Shown here piece after piece: positions 1-5,913 of a DNA stretch of 5,913 nucleotides; within the stretch, counting starts at the first letter, position 1, and every line of letters starts with the position of its first letter. Under the pieces are notes generated by a model that saw nothing but the letters and a program-made list of their open reading frames with translations, was not told where the DNA came from and searched no databases. A program made the translations under genes and the position numbers. This DNA is from Acidimicrobiaceae bacterium (lineage in GTDB: Bacteria; Actinomycetota; Acidimicrobiia; Acidimicrobiales; Bog-793): NCBI GenBank assembly GCA_027459565.1, contig DAIDIA010000117.1, positions 1 through 5,913 on the forward strand, written 5' to 3'.

Positions 1-601
1 CTCCACGCAGACCGTCGTCGATCCGACCCTCGACGGGTCGACGACGGGATCCGGCTCTGTCGTCTTCTCGGTCGGCACGAGCTCTGATACTTGGAATATT
101 GGACTGCAACCCTCCACGACGGTCTTTTACCCGGGATCGCCCTACCTGCCGCCCTGTCCCAATGGTTCGTCGGCCACAACACTCGGCAAGCCGACCTCGG
201 CGACAACCTCGATGGACAACCCGACGAACGTCAACGATCCCTCCGGGGGAGTGAGGACGAGACTGACTGTTCCCGCAAATGCTCTTCCCGCCAACAACGC
301 CTCCCAGGTGACAACGGTGAATCTCTATCCCGTGAAGAATCCGAGGAAGCTGGAGCTGGCGCTGCCGCGCGGACTCCGGTACGTGGTCGCGTCTGCAGCC
401 TCTTGGATTACCGCTGACGGTTCGGTACCCGTCGCTACGAAACGGGTGATCATGTCGATTACCGACGCCCACATCGTTGCCGGCGATCTCATCTATCAGG
501 TCACCATGAAGGGATTGCGCAGGGTTGGCACAGTCAAGACCAGGGGAACGGTCAAAATCCAATTCGTGAGGGATCCGACATTCGTCGTTGCGACGCGTTG
601 A
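1..601 (+). CDS. C-terminal part of a probable exported Ser/Thr-rich protein of unknown function (5' end outside window)
   Basis: The reading frame is open from base 2 to the TGA at 599-601, giving 199 visible residues with no need for an internal start. The ATG at 212 is only an internal Met. The first 80 or so residues are rich in Ser, Thr, Gly and Pro with few charges, including the run GSSATTLGKPTSATTS, and contain the only cysteine (visible residue 52, in PPCPNGS). The last 120 or so residues alternate hydrophobic and polar positions, as in beta-sandwich domains, and become more basic near the end. No membrane anchor, sortase motif or catalytic motif is visible in this part. The composition suggests an extracytoplasmic protein, but the signal peptide, if any, lies outside the window. 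I do not recognise the family. It could be an adhesin-like or Ig-like surface protein; this is a guess from composition. It is separated from the next operon by more than 400 bases and seems unrelated to it. Confidence 0.72.
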   Translation, partial: STQTVVDPTLDGSTTGSGSVVFSVGTSSDTWNIGLQPSTTVFYPGSPYLPPCPNGSSATTLGKPTSATTSMDNPTNVNDPSGGVRTRLTVPANALPANNASQVTTVNLYPVKNPRKLELALPRGLRYVVASAASWITADGSVPVATKRVIMSITDAHIVAGDLIYQVTMKGLRRVGTVKTRGTVKIQFVRDPTFVVATR

Positions 602-605
602 GGCA

Positions 606-661
606 GACCGCGCGCGGCGGTCAGCGTTCGCATTCCTGCCTGGTGGTGCACCGAGCGAACG
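606..661 (+). terminator. Two inverted repeats behind the first gene, possible terminator
   Basis: Five bases after the stop at 601, GACCGC (606-611) pairs with GCGGTC (617-622) around a 5-base loop. Immediately after, CGTTCGC (625-631) pairs perfectly with GCGAACG (655-661) around 23 bases. Position and GC-rich stems fit transcription termination of the upstream gene. There is no T-tract after either stem, so a classic intrinsic terminator is not supported. Confidence 0.35.
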
Positions 662-979
662 GGCCATGGTGACTCGTGCCGATCCTTCTCTCATCTGTCG
701 ATATCGCAGATCGCGCCCTGCGGCATCGTCCGCCGGGTGATCGGGAATGGGATGTGACGCCTGAGGCACTGAGGAGACGTGCCAGTGAACCGAGAATGAG
801 TCAGCGAGTTCGCAAGTCGCCAACGGATACGGCGAGATCTTCAGAGCTGCGGAGCGGTGGTTCGATCGAAACGTATCGACCCACGGACTCTGCTCGGCGC
901 CGTGATGTTCCCCGCCGACCGTTCCCCCATGCCCTCGCAAGCCGACCTGGCGCCAGCCATCGAGGCGTCTGGCAGAGTC

Positions 980-1008
980 TTGATTCTCTGAGGTATCTTC
1001 AGTAGCAT
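980..1008 (+). promoter_or_regulatory. Probable sigma-70-type promoter of the PadR-ABC operon
   Basis: TTGATT at 980-985 (four of six to TTGACA) and TAGCAT at 1003-1008 (four of six to TATAAT) are separated by exactly 17 bases. Transcription would begin near 1015, leaving a leader of roughly 25 bases before the ATG at 1039. The -10 box overlaps the palindromic operator, as expected for a promoter blocked by its own repressor. This is pattern matching only. Confidence 0.5.
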
Positions 1009-1026
1009 ACTCAGTATGCATATGCT
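1004..1026. promoter_or_regulatory. Overlapping palindromes, probable PadR operator
   Basis: GCATAC (1005-1010) and GTATGC (1014-1019) form a perfect 6-bp inverted repeat with a 3-base centre. It overlaps a second palindrome, GCATATGC (1018-1025). The outer AGCATA and TATGCT (1004-1009 and 1021-1026) also pair. PadR repressors typically bind AT-containing dyads over their own promoters. This dyad covers the predicted -10 box and start site and stands out as AT-richer than its surroundings. It most likely serves for autorepression of the whole operon. Confidence 0.62.
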
Positions 1027-1038
1027 CGCGAGTCCACG

Positions 1039-1620
1039 ATGAGTATCCGCCACTCTCTTCTCGCGCTGCTGAGTGAGGGCCCGAAATACGGCTTCCAGCT
1101 GCGACAGGAGTTCGAGGTGAGTACCGGCGACGTATGGCCATTGAATGTCGGTCAGGTGTACACGACCCTCGACCGTCTCGAGCGCGATGGCCTTGCGGAG
1201 TCTGATGATCTCGACACGGATGAGCGCCAGCGCAATTTCCGGATCACTCGAGCGGGCGAGGAAGAGCTCTCGCGGTGGCTGCGCACGCCGCCCGATCTCA
1301 CGCAGCCACCCCGAGACGAACTCGTCATCAAGGTCCTCGTGGCCTTTCGGCTGCCCGAAGTCGATGTATTTGAAGTCATTCAGGTACATCGCCGCTATCT
1401 CGTGCAGCTGATGCAGCAGTGGACCCGCCTCAAGGAGGACGAGTCGCACTTCGACTTGGCCTTCGCCCTGGCAGTCGACGCCGAACTCTTCCGGCTCGAC
1501 TCCGTCGTTCGGTGGCTCGACGCCGCGGACGGCCGCCTCCGGCGTTTTCACCTTGAAGCGGCCGAGGACCGCACTGTTGCACCCCCGCGCATTCGGCGAA
1601 GGATTGGAGCACACCGATGA
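1039..1620 (+). CDS. PadR-family transcriptional regulator
   Basis: This 193-residue protein is a cytoplasmic DNA-binding repressor, probably controlling its own operon. Residues 1-82 form the PadR winged helix: MSIRHSLLALLSEGPKYGF opens the domain, YGFQL is at 17-21, the recognition helix region NVGQVYTTLDRLERDGL is at 36-52, and the wing ends with YRIT-like FRITRAGEEEL at 67-77. Residues from about 88 to 175 are the helical C-terminal part that normally makes the dimer and can bind ligand, which places it with the longer PadR proteins rather than the short single-domain ones. The tail is basic (RIRRRIGAHR). The ATG at 1039 is the first start after an in-frame TAG at 1003-1005; no clear Shine-Dalgarno sequence precedes it. 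Its stop overlaps the start of the ATPase gene, so the genes are translationally coupled. The ligand is unknown; hydrophobic drugs or membrane stress would be usual for the family. Confidence 0.92.
   Translation: MSIRHSLLALLSEGPKYGFQLRQEFEVSTGDVWPLNVGQVYTTLDRLERDGLAESDDLDTDERQRNFRITRAGEEELSRWLRTPPDLTQPPRDELVIKVLVAFRLPEVDVFEVIQVHRRYLVQLMQQWTRLKEDESHFDLAFALAVDAELFRLDSVVRWLDAADGRLRRFHLEAAEDRTVAPPRIRRRIGAHR
1606..1609 (+). promoter_or_regulatory. Ribosome binding site of the ABC ATPase gene
   Basis: GGAG lies inside the end of the PadR gene, 7 bases before the ATG at 1617. This spacing favours 1617 over the in-frame ATG at 1623. Confidence 0.6.
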
Positions 1621-2342
1621 GCATGTTGGAGCTGCGAAACGTCTCGAAGGTCTACGGGGAAGGCGCCACCGAGGTCGATGCTCTCAGCGACATCGATCTC
1701 GCGGTCGAACGCGGCTCACTCGTGGCGATTATGGGTCCGAGTGGCTCGGGCAAGTCGACCCTGTTGACCATTGCGGGAAGCCTGGAACTGCCCACGACCG
1801 GTGACGTCATGATCAACGGAACCAATGTGGTGGGAATGTCGCGTTACGACAAGGCACGACTTCGGCGACGAACCATTGGTTACGTCTTTCAAGATTTCAA
1901 TCTCCTCGCGGGTCTTACTGCTGTCGAGAACGTCTCGCTTCCGCTCGAGCTCGACGGAGTTCCCCTGAAGAGGGCGAGGGTCCAGGGAATGTCCGCGCTT
2001 GACGCACTCGGACTCGCGCACCGCGCCGGACGATTTCCTGACGAACTGTCTGGCGGCGAGCGTCAACGCGTCGCCATTGCGAGGGCAGTCGTGGGGGAAC
2101 GCAGTTTGCTTCTCGCCGACGAACCATCGGGTGCTCTGGATTCGGTCAATGGTGAGGCCGTGATGCGGATGATCCTCGCTGCGTGCCACGGAGGTGTCGC
2201 CGCGCTCGTCGTGACCCATGACGCAAAGCTCGCCTCCTGGGCCGATCGCGTGGTGTTCTTGCGAGATGGAAGGGCTGTCGACGAGACGTTGCCCCCCCAA
2301 CCACCCGAGGAACTGCTCAGCCAACAGGCGACAAACCCCTGA
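1617..2342 (+). CDS. ABC transporter ATP-binding protein, LolD/MacB type
   Basis: This 241-residue ATPase powers the FtsX-type permease encoded next. All nucleotide-binding motifs are intact: Walker A GPSGSGKST at 40-48, Q-loop Gln92 in VFQDFNLL, signature LSGGERQR at 144-151, Walker B LLLADEP at 164-170 with catalytic Glu169, D-loop SGALD at 171-175, and switch His201 in VVTHD. The length and the FQDFNLL and ERQRVAIARA sequences are typical of the LolD, MacB and FtsE group, which works with FtsX-fold permeases rather than with classical import or drug-export permeases. It should act as a dimer on the inner face of the membrane. The start ATG shares ATGA (1617-1620) with the PadR stop. The C-terminal 20 or so residues (Pro- and Gln-rich) extend past the core domain and carry no known motif. 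Substrate and exact subfamily cannot be told from the ATPase. Confidence 0.95.
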   Translation: MSMLELRNVSKVYGEGATEVDALSDIDLAVERGSLVAIMGPSGSGKSTLLTIAGSLELPTTGDVMINGTNVVGMSRYDKARLRRRTIGYVFQDFNLLAGLTAVENVSLPLELDGVPLKRARVQGMSALDALGLAHRAGRFPDELSGGERQRVAIARAVVGERSLLLADEPSGALDSVNGEAVMRMILAACHGGVAALVVTHDAKLASWADRVVFLRDGRAVDETLPPQPPEELLSQQATNP

Positions 2343-2347
2343 GCATC

Positions 2348-4852
2348 GTGACCCAATTCCCGGACCCGATCGAGCAGCGTCCACCAGACGGCGGAATGCC
2401 GGCCCGTCGCGCCGTGACGCGATGGGCATGGAGGCTGCTGCGCCGCGAATGGCGTCAGCAACTGTTGGTCCTGGCGCTCATTGCGCTTGCCGTCGCCGTC
2501 ACTACCGTAGGCGTAGGAGTTTCGGCCAACACGCCGTTGTCGCCATACGTTGGATTTGGCAGTGCGCACGATCTGGCGACGTTCTCCGGCAACAGCGCAT
2601 CGACCACGGCGAAGATTGCATCGTGGCGCCAACGTTACGGCGCAGTCGACGTCATCGACAACGAGACGATCACCGTCCCGGGGACCGTGAATTCATTCGA
2701 TCTTCGCGCACAGAATCCCCTCGGCCCCTTTGGCGGGTCGTTGCTCTTGCTCACTTCGGGAAGGTATCCGGCGAAGGCGAGCGAGGTGGCGGTCACCGAG
2801 GGAGTCGCGTCCGACTTCAATCTGAAGGTGGGGAGCAGTTGGACGATCCTGGGTGTGACGCGCAGGGTCGTCGGCACTGTCGAGAATCCAAAGAACCTCT
2901 TGGACGATTTCGCCCTCGTGGTACCTGGACAGGTGGCCGCACCCACCGAGGTGGTCGCCCTCTTCGATGCACCACGCGGCACACCGCTTCGGACGCTGGG
3001 TTCGAACGTTCTCACCCCGGAATTGGTGGCCCAGAGCAACGTGTTGAATCCCGAGACGATCTCGATCGCGCTCGTCACGATGGTCATGCTCCTGATCGCG
3101 CTCGTCGCCATCGCAGGATTCACCGTCATAGCTCAACGTCGGTTGCGGTCGATCGGAATGCTTGGCGCTCTCGGAGCCACCGACGAGCACATCAAACTCG
3201 TGATCCGTGCGAACGGCGTCTTCGTCGGGCTTGTCGGTGCGGTACTGGGCTTCATCCTTGGTTTCGCGGCCTGGCTTGCCTATCGTCCCATCCTGGAGAC
3301 CAGCGCGCATCACGTCGTCGGCGCTCTCGAACTTCCGTGGATTGTCATTGTCGTCGCGGTTGTGCTCGCAGTTCTCGCCTCCTCCTTCGCGTCGTCGAGG
3401 CCCGCGCGCGCGATGACGCGGATTTCGGCCGTGTCCGCCCTCTCGGGTCGACCAGCGCCACCGAGGCAACTGCGTCGATCTGCAATCCCGGGGATCGTGC
3501 TGGTAGTTGTGGCGTTCTTTCTCCTCGGCGCAGCCGGTGCCAGCGGGGGCAAGGGCGTCGGAATGGGAGAGGTCGTACTTGGCTTCATAACCTTGACGAT
3601 CTCGGTCGTGCTGCTGTCACCCTTTCTCCTCACGGCGCTGGATCGATTGTCTCGTCACGCCTCACTCGCGATTCGCATGGCGATGCGCGACCTCGCGCGC
3701 TACCGGGCGCGTTCGGGCTCTGCCCTTGGCGCGATCAGCATCGGTGTGCTCATCGCCATGGTCGTGATCATCGCCTCGGCAGCACGCTTTGGCAACGTTC
3801 TCGACTACGCCGGCCCGAATGTCTCGTCAACGCAACTGATCATCTATACGCCAAATGGACCCTATGGTCCACGAGGTCCGGCCAATGACGCTCCAGGTGG
3901 TGGCACCTCGAAAGCAACGACCGCCTCTATGGCGCGGAGCGCGAACTCCATCGCCGACGCTTTGGGCGCTCACAAGATCATCGAGTTGGAGACCACGAGT
4001 GCGACGCTCCAGCACGCCGCTCCCGGTCGCGCCTACTCGGGCCCCCTCTACGTCGCGACTCCCAGCCTCCTGCGTGCCTTTGGGATTCCAGGATCTGCCG
4101 TGGAACCTACGGCTGAGATACTCTCGATGCGACCCGGGTTCTCCCGGATCACCAAGATGCAGATCGTGTATGGCAACTACTTTGCCGCCGGTGGACCGAG
4201 TAGCGGATCTTGGCCGTGTCGCGCGGGCAGCTGTCTCGCGGATCCCTCCGTGCAGGAGGTCAGCGGACTGCCCTCGGGTACATCCGCGCCCAATACGGTC
4301 ATCACCGAGTACGCGCTGAGGCGGCTCGGACTCAAGCCCATCACATCGGGCTGGCTCGTCGAGACCGCAAAGCCGTTGAGTGCCGCCCAGCTCACAGGCG
4401 CTCGAGGTGCCGCGGCAGCCGCGGGTATGTCCATCGAAACCAAGTCGAGTATCCCCACATCCGCCACGATCATCGACTGGGCCACGATCGTCGGCACCGT
4501 GCTCGCGCTCGGTATCCTCGCCATGACGATCGGTCTCATCCGAAGCGAGACGGCCGGCGATCTTCGCATCCTCACCGCCGCCGGTGCGAGCAGTCGCACG
4601 CGTCGGAACCTGACGGCCGCGACGGCGACCGCACTGGCGTTCGTTGGAGCGGCAGTGGGTACCAGCGCGGCGTACGTCGCGATGATCGGCTTCAGCCGTA
4701 CCAGCGCCTTGGATGGGATCTCGTCGCTTGCATCGGTTCCGGTGATGAACCTGGTGATGATCCTTGTGGCGATGCCACTGGCTGCAGGCATTGTCGGGTG
4801 GCTCGCGGCACGGCGAGAGCCGAAGGGCCTTTCGGGTCAACCGCTCACGTAG
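2348..4852 (+). CDS. ABC transporter permease with two FtsX domains
   Basis: This 834-residue membrane protein is the partner of the ATPase 5 bases upstream. By hydrophobicity I count ten membrane segments: about 36-58, 239-262, 289-312, 329-349, 380-398, 407-431, 459-482, 711-732, 755-780 and 799-821. Large outer domains lie between segments 1 and 2 (about 175 residues) and 7 and 8 (about 225 residues). FtsX-core sequences occur twice: RSIGMLGALGA after segment 2 and RILTAAGASS after segment 8. One chain therefore carries both halves of the transporter, as in the duplicated FtsX/MacB-like permeases (about 800-850 residues) common in actinobacteria. Right after segment 7 is a Gly/Pro-rich stretch (PNGPYGPRGP), and the second outer domain holds the only two cysteines, Cys624 and Cys629. 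The GTG start at 2348 keeps coupling with the ATPase stop at 2340-2342 but lacks a clear ribosome binding site; ATG at 2396 is the alternative and would drop 16 hydrophilic residues. Such systems move lipids, lipoproteins or peptides outwards or act mechanically; which applies here is unknown. Confidence 0.93.
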   Translation: MTQFPDPIEQRPPDGGMPARRAVTRWAWRLLRREWRQQLLVLALIALAVAVTTVGVGVSANTPLSPYVGFGSAHDLATFSGNSASTTAKIASWRQRYGAVDVIDNETITVPGTVNSFDLRAQNPLGPFGGSLLLLTSGRYPAKASEVAVTEGVASDFNLKVGSSWTILGVTRRVVGTVENPKNLLDDFALVVPGQVAAPTEVVALFDAPRGTPLRTLGSNVLTPELVAQSNVLNPETISIALVTMVMLLIALVAIAGFTVIAQRRLRSIGMLGALGATDEHIKLVIRANGVFVGLVGAVLGFILGFAAWLAYRPILETSAHHVVGALELPWIVIVVAVVLAVLASSFASSRPARAMTRISAVSALSGRPAPPRQLRRSAIPGIVLVVVAFFLLGAAGASGGKGVGMGEVVLGFITLTISVVLLSPFLLTALDRLSRHASLAIRMAMRDLARYRARSGSALGAISIGVLIAMVVIIASAARFGNVLDYAGPNVSSTQLIIYTPNGPYGPRGPANDAPGGGTSKATTASMARSANSIADALGAHKIIELETTSATLQHAAPGRAYSGPLYVATPSLLRAFGIPGSAVEPTAEILSMRPGFSRITKMQIVYGNYFAAGGPSSGSWPCRAGSCLADPSVQEVSGLPSGTSAPNTVITEYALRRLGLKPITSGWLVETAKPLSAAQLTGARGAAAAAGMSIETKSSIPTSATIIDWATIVGTVLALGILAMTIGLIRSETAGDLRILTAAGASSRTRRNLTAATATALAFVGAAVGTSAAYVAMIGFSRTSALDGISSLASVPVMNLVMILVAMPLAAGIVGWLAARREPKGLSGQPLT

Positions 4853-5030
4853 GAGGATCTGGCGACGGTTTTGTCGGCGCCTCCGGGCTCCGCGCCCCGT
4901 TGATCCAGGTTCTCATCGTGTCCGCGCGCCGCGAACCCGAGCGGGGAGTCCCTGCCGAGATCACGCGTTCGAGGCTTTACCGCATTCGCGGTTGGGGTCG
5001 CCTCAGCCTGGTGGCGAAGAGCAGGTCCAG
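4853..5030. other. Gap between convergent genes
   Basis: The permease gene and the small minus-strand gene converge here. There is no supported gene. Weak stems such as GGCGC (4876-4880) with GCGCC (4892-4896) and ACCGC (4979-4983) with GCGGT (4988-4992) are present, none followed by a T-tract. AGGAGG-like bases sit at the permease stop, but every frame behind them closes quickly. Confidence 0.5.
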
Positions 5031-5198
5031 TCAGCCCGATTCGACCGGGCTCTCGTATCGCTCCCAGAGTTTGTCGACGATCGTCTCCGCGAACTTCCGC
5101 AACATCTTCGGCGAATCAAATGGGACAAGTCCTGCCTGAAGTCTCGCGATTGCCTCTTCGAACTCAAGATCGGTGAGCTTCCTCGTGCGTTCATTCAT
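5031..5198 (-). CDS. Small charged protein of unknown function
   Basis: This gene encodes 55 residues starting MNERTRKLTDLEFEEAIARL and ending ERYESPVESG. The start at 5198 was chosen because a strong GGAGG (complement of 5205-5209) lies 6 bases in front of it; the frame opens further upstream at 5216, but that start has no such site. The product has no cysteine, no signal peptide and no membrane segment. It is rich in Glu, Arg, Lys and Leu and is likely two amphipathic helices (about 9-24 and 30-48) split by a Gly-Leu-Val-Pro-Phe-Asp-Ser-Pro turn. That would suit a small cytoplasmic binding or regulatory protein, which is inference. It lies 81 bases behind the ferredoxin oxidoreductase gene on the same strand, with no clear terminator between, so co-transcription is plausible. 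I do not recognise the family. Confidence 0.65.
   Translation of the reverse strand: MNERTRKLTDLEFEEAIARLQAGLVPFDSPKMLRKFAETIVDKLWERYESPVESG
5033..5051. repeat. Short inverted repeat at the end of the small gene
   Basis: AGCCCG (5033-5038) pairs with CGGGCT (5046-5051) around 7 bases. It covers the last codons and stop of the minus-strand small gene. A role in ending transcription between the convergent genes is possible, but no T-tract follows on either strand. Confidence 0.35.
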
Positions 5199-5204
5199 GG
5201 AACA

Positions 5205-5209
5205 CCTCC
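5205..5209 (-). promoter_or_regulatory. Ribosome binding site of the small gene
   Basis: On the minus strand this reads GGAGG followed by TGTTCC and ATG, a near-ideal Shine-Dalgarno sequence and spacing. It is the strongest ribosome binding site in the window and fixes the start at 5198. Confidence 0.7.
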
Positions 5210-5279
5210 AGCACATTGATACTGCTCGACACCTCTCGTCGGTCAGCTCTTGTGGAAAGAGTCGGCAGGCGATTTTCTC

Positions 5280-5913
5280 CTATCTGAAGTTTCTCTGAAG
5301 TTCTTCAAGTGCGCGTGATCCCGGACAGAGCCTGTCATAGGGAATCGAGACCAGTGACGATTCGGGTGTGTGATTCAGCTCGTGGAGGTCGTCGACGCTC
5401 TCGTCCACGTACAGAAGGCCGGTGACGATCTCGTTGGCGCGATGGTGCGCATCGAGATAGGCCATGACGGCGATCCGGTCCGTCGGGTCGTAGTCGTCCG
5501 AGACCGAACGGAAACGCATCACCGACCCGCTGTGCATTGTGACGCTGATGACGTCATCCTGGGGAACGGTGGCGAGGATCTCGTCGCGCTCGGGAACGAA
5601 GTCGGTCGCCTGGATCTCGTGCTCGCGGGTGAACTGGTAGCTCTTGGTTGAGCCCTCATGGTCGTTGAACTGCACACACGGGGAGATGACGTCGATCAAT
5701 GCGAATCCGCGGTGCGCAATGCCAGCCTTGAGAATCGGAACGAGCTGGGCCTTGTCTCCGGAGAAGGCCCGCGCGACAAAGGTTGCACCGAGGCTGAGGC
5801 CAAGCTGCACCACGTCAATCGGAGGAATCGTGTTCGGCTCGCCCCGTTTTGACGTTGAGTTGATGTCCGCCGAGGCCGAGAACTGCCCCTTGGTCAGCCC
5901 GTACACCCCGTTG
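5280..5913 (-). CDS. korB: 2-oxoacid:ferredoxin oxidoreductase, beta subunit (5' end outside window)
   Basis: The 210 visible residues form the C-terminal part of the thiamine-diphosphate-binding beta subunit, which with an alpha subunit oxidatively decarboxylates a 2-oxoacid to an acyl-CoA and reduces ferredoxin. The visible part opens with NGVYGLTKGQFSAS. This is the end of the cofactor and metal binding loop (NN..YGLTKGQ) typical of the KorB type, followed by the substrate-loop-like TSKRGEPN. The conserved block GATFVARAFSGD and then ALIDVISPCVQFND, with Cys79 (visible numbering), also match the family. The final 120 or so residues are the usual C-terminal extension of two-subunit KorB proteins, ending RALEELQRNFR. 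The GTG at 5906 is an internal Val, not the start; the frame is open to the edge. The GDGD motif and cluster cysteines should lie outside. 2-Oxoglutarate is the likeliest substrate, judged from the KorB-like motif, but pyruvate or broad specificity cannot be excluded. The korA gene is expected to the right. Confidence 0.88.
   Translation of the reverse strand, partial: NGVYGLTKGQFSASADINSTSKRGEPNTIPPIDVVQLGLSLGATFVARAFSGDKAQLVPILKAGIAHRGFALIDVISPCVQFNDHEGSTKSYQFTREHEIQATDFVPERDEILATVPQDDVISVTMHSGSVMRFRSVSDDYDPTDRIAVMAYLDAHHRANEIVTGLLYVDESVDDLHELNHTPESSLVSIPYDRLCPGSRALEELQRNFR

Larger units (their letters stand above)
602..1038. other. Gene-poor intergenic region before the PadR operon
   Basis: These 437 bases hold no frame I would call a gene. 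The longest frame with a start (GTG at 676 to 1005) encodes an Arg/Ser/Pro-rich sequence with no ribosome binding site, typical of a non-coding frame in GC-rich DNA. The left end carries two inverted repeats directly behind the upstream gene. The right end carries the promoter and operator of the PadR operon. Between them, two adjacent frames read like fragments of protein (789-905 and about 857-991), but the first lacks a start codon and the second has only weak ones (GTG 857, ATG 905), so gene decay is possible but unproven. Confidence 0.6.

Noticed and set aside
676..1005. Plus-strand frame of 109 codons from a GTG
   Set aside because: No ribosome binding site, Arg/Ser/Pro-rich composition, no recognisable domain, and it runs through the promoter and into the operator.
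841..1614. Minus-strand frame of 257 codons
   Set aside because: It lies opposite the clear PadR gene over most of its length and shows no domain; long antisense frames are expected in GC-rich coding DNA.
2218..3888. Plus-strand frame of 556 codons overlapping the ATPase and permease genes
   Set aside because: Its translation is dominated by Arg, Ser and His with no hydrophobic pattern; it is the shadow of the permease in another frame.
3827..4840. Minus-strand frame of 337 codons
   Set aside because: Antisense to the permease; Arg/Gly/Thr-rich composition and no motif.
4210..5139. Plus-strand frame of 309 codons reaching past the permease
   Set aside because: Arg/Gly/His-rich with no domain; most of it is a shadow of the permease and the rest overlaps the small minus-strand gene.
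5214..5246. Possible separate promoter for the small minus-strand gene (CTGACC and TATCAA on the minus strand)
   Set aside because: The spacer is 19 bases, matches are weak, and transcription would begin inside the ribosome binding site.
5247..5261. Hairpin CTCTT / AAGAG between korB and the small gene
   Set aside because: Only five pairs, mostly A-T, and no T-tract on the minus strand, so it is not convincing as a terminator.

Overview
The window looks like a chromosomal stretch from a moderately high-GC bacterium, most likely an actinobacterium. The codons are G/C-ending without being extreme. A PadR regulator, LolD-type ATPase and double-FtsX permease in one tight operon is a common actinobacterial arrangement, and the KorB-type 2-oxoacid:ferredoxin oxidoreductase beta subunit fits too. 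The phylum is an inference; no rRNA or tRNA is present to settle it.

Left to right: (1) 1-601 (+) is the C-terminal part of a Ser/Thr/Pro-rich, beta-rich and probably exported protein of unknown function, cut by the left edge. (2) 602-1038 has no convincing gene. It holds two inverted repeats just after the first gene, a few protein-like but start-less and frame-broken stretches, and a promoter with a palindromic operator at its right end. (3) 1039-4852 (+) is a three-gene operon: a PadR-family repressor, an ABC ATPase whose start codon overlaps the repressor's stop (ATGA), and, 5 nt on, an 834-residue permease with two FtsX-type domains and about ten membrane segments. (4) 4853-5030 is a short gap between convergent genes. 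(5) 5031-5198 (-) is a 55-codon gene for an unrecognised charged small protein with a strong ribosome binding site. (6) 5280-5913 (-) is the C-terminal two thirds or so of the beta subunit of a 2-oxoacid (probably 2-oxoglutarate):ferredoxin oxidoreductase, cut by the right edge. The alpha subunit gene is expected beyond that edge.

The central operon reads as a self-contained export or membrane-lipid/lipoprotein handling module. The PadR protein probably binds the palindromes over its own promoter and shuts off the whole operon until a ligand releases it. The ATPase and permease then form the transporter, probably as two ATPases on one permease that already carries both halves. The substrate cannot be read from the sequence. 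I saw no mobile element, CRISPR array, RNA gene or clear new system. The points most worth checking are the operator, the single cysteine pair in the permease's second outer domain, and the small gene behind korB.
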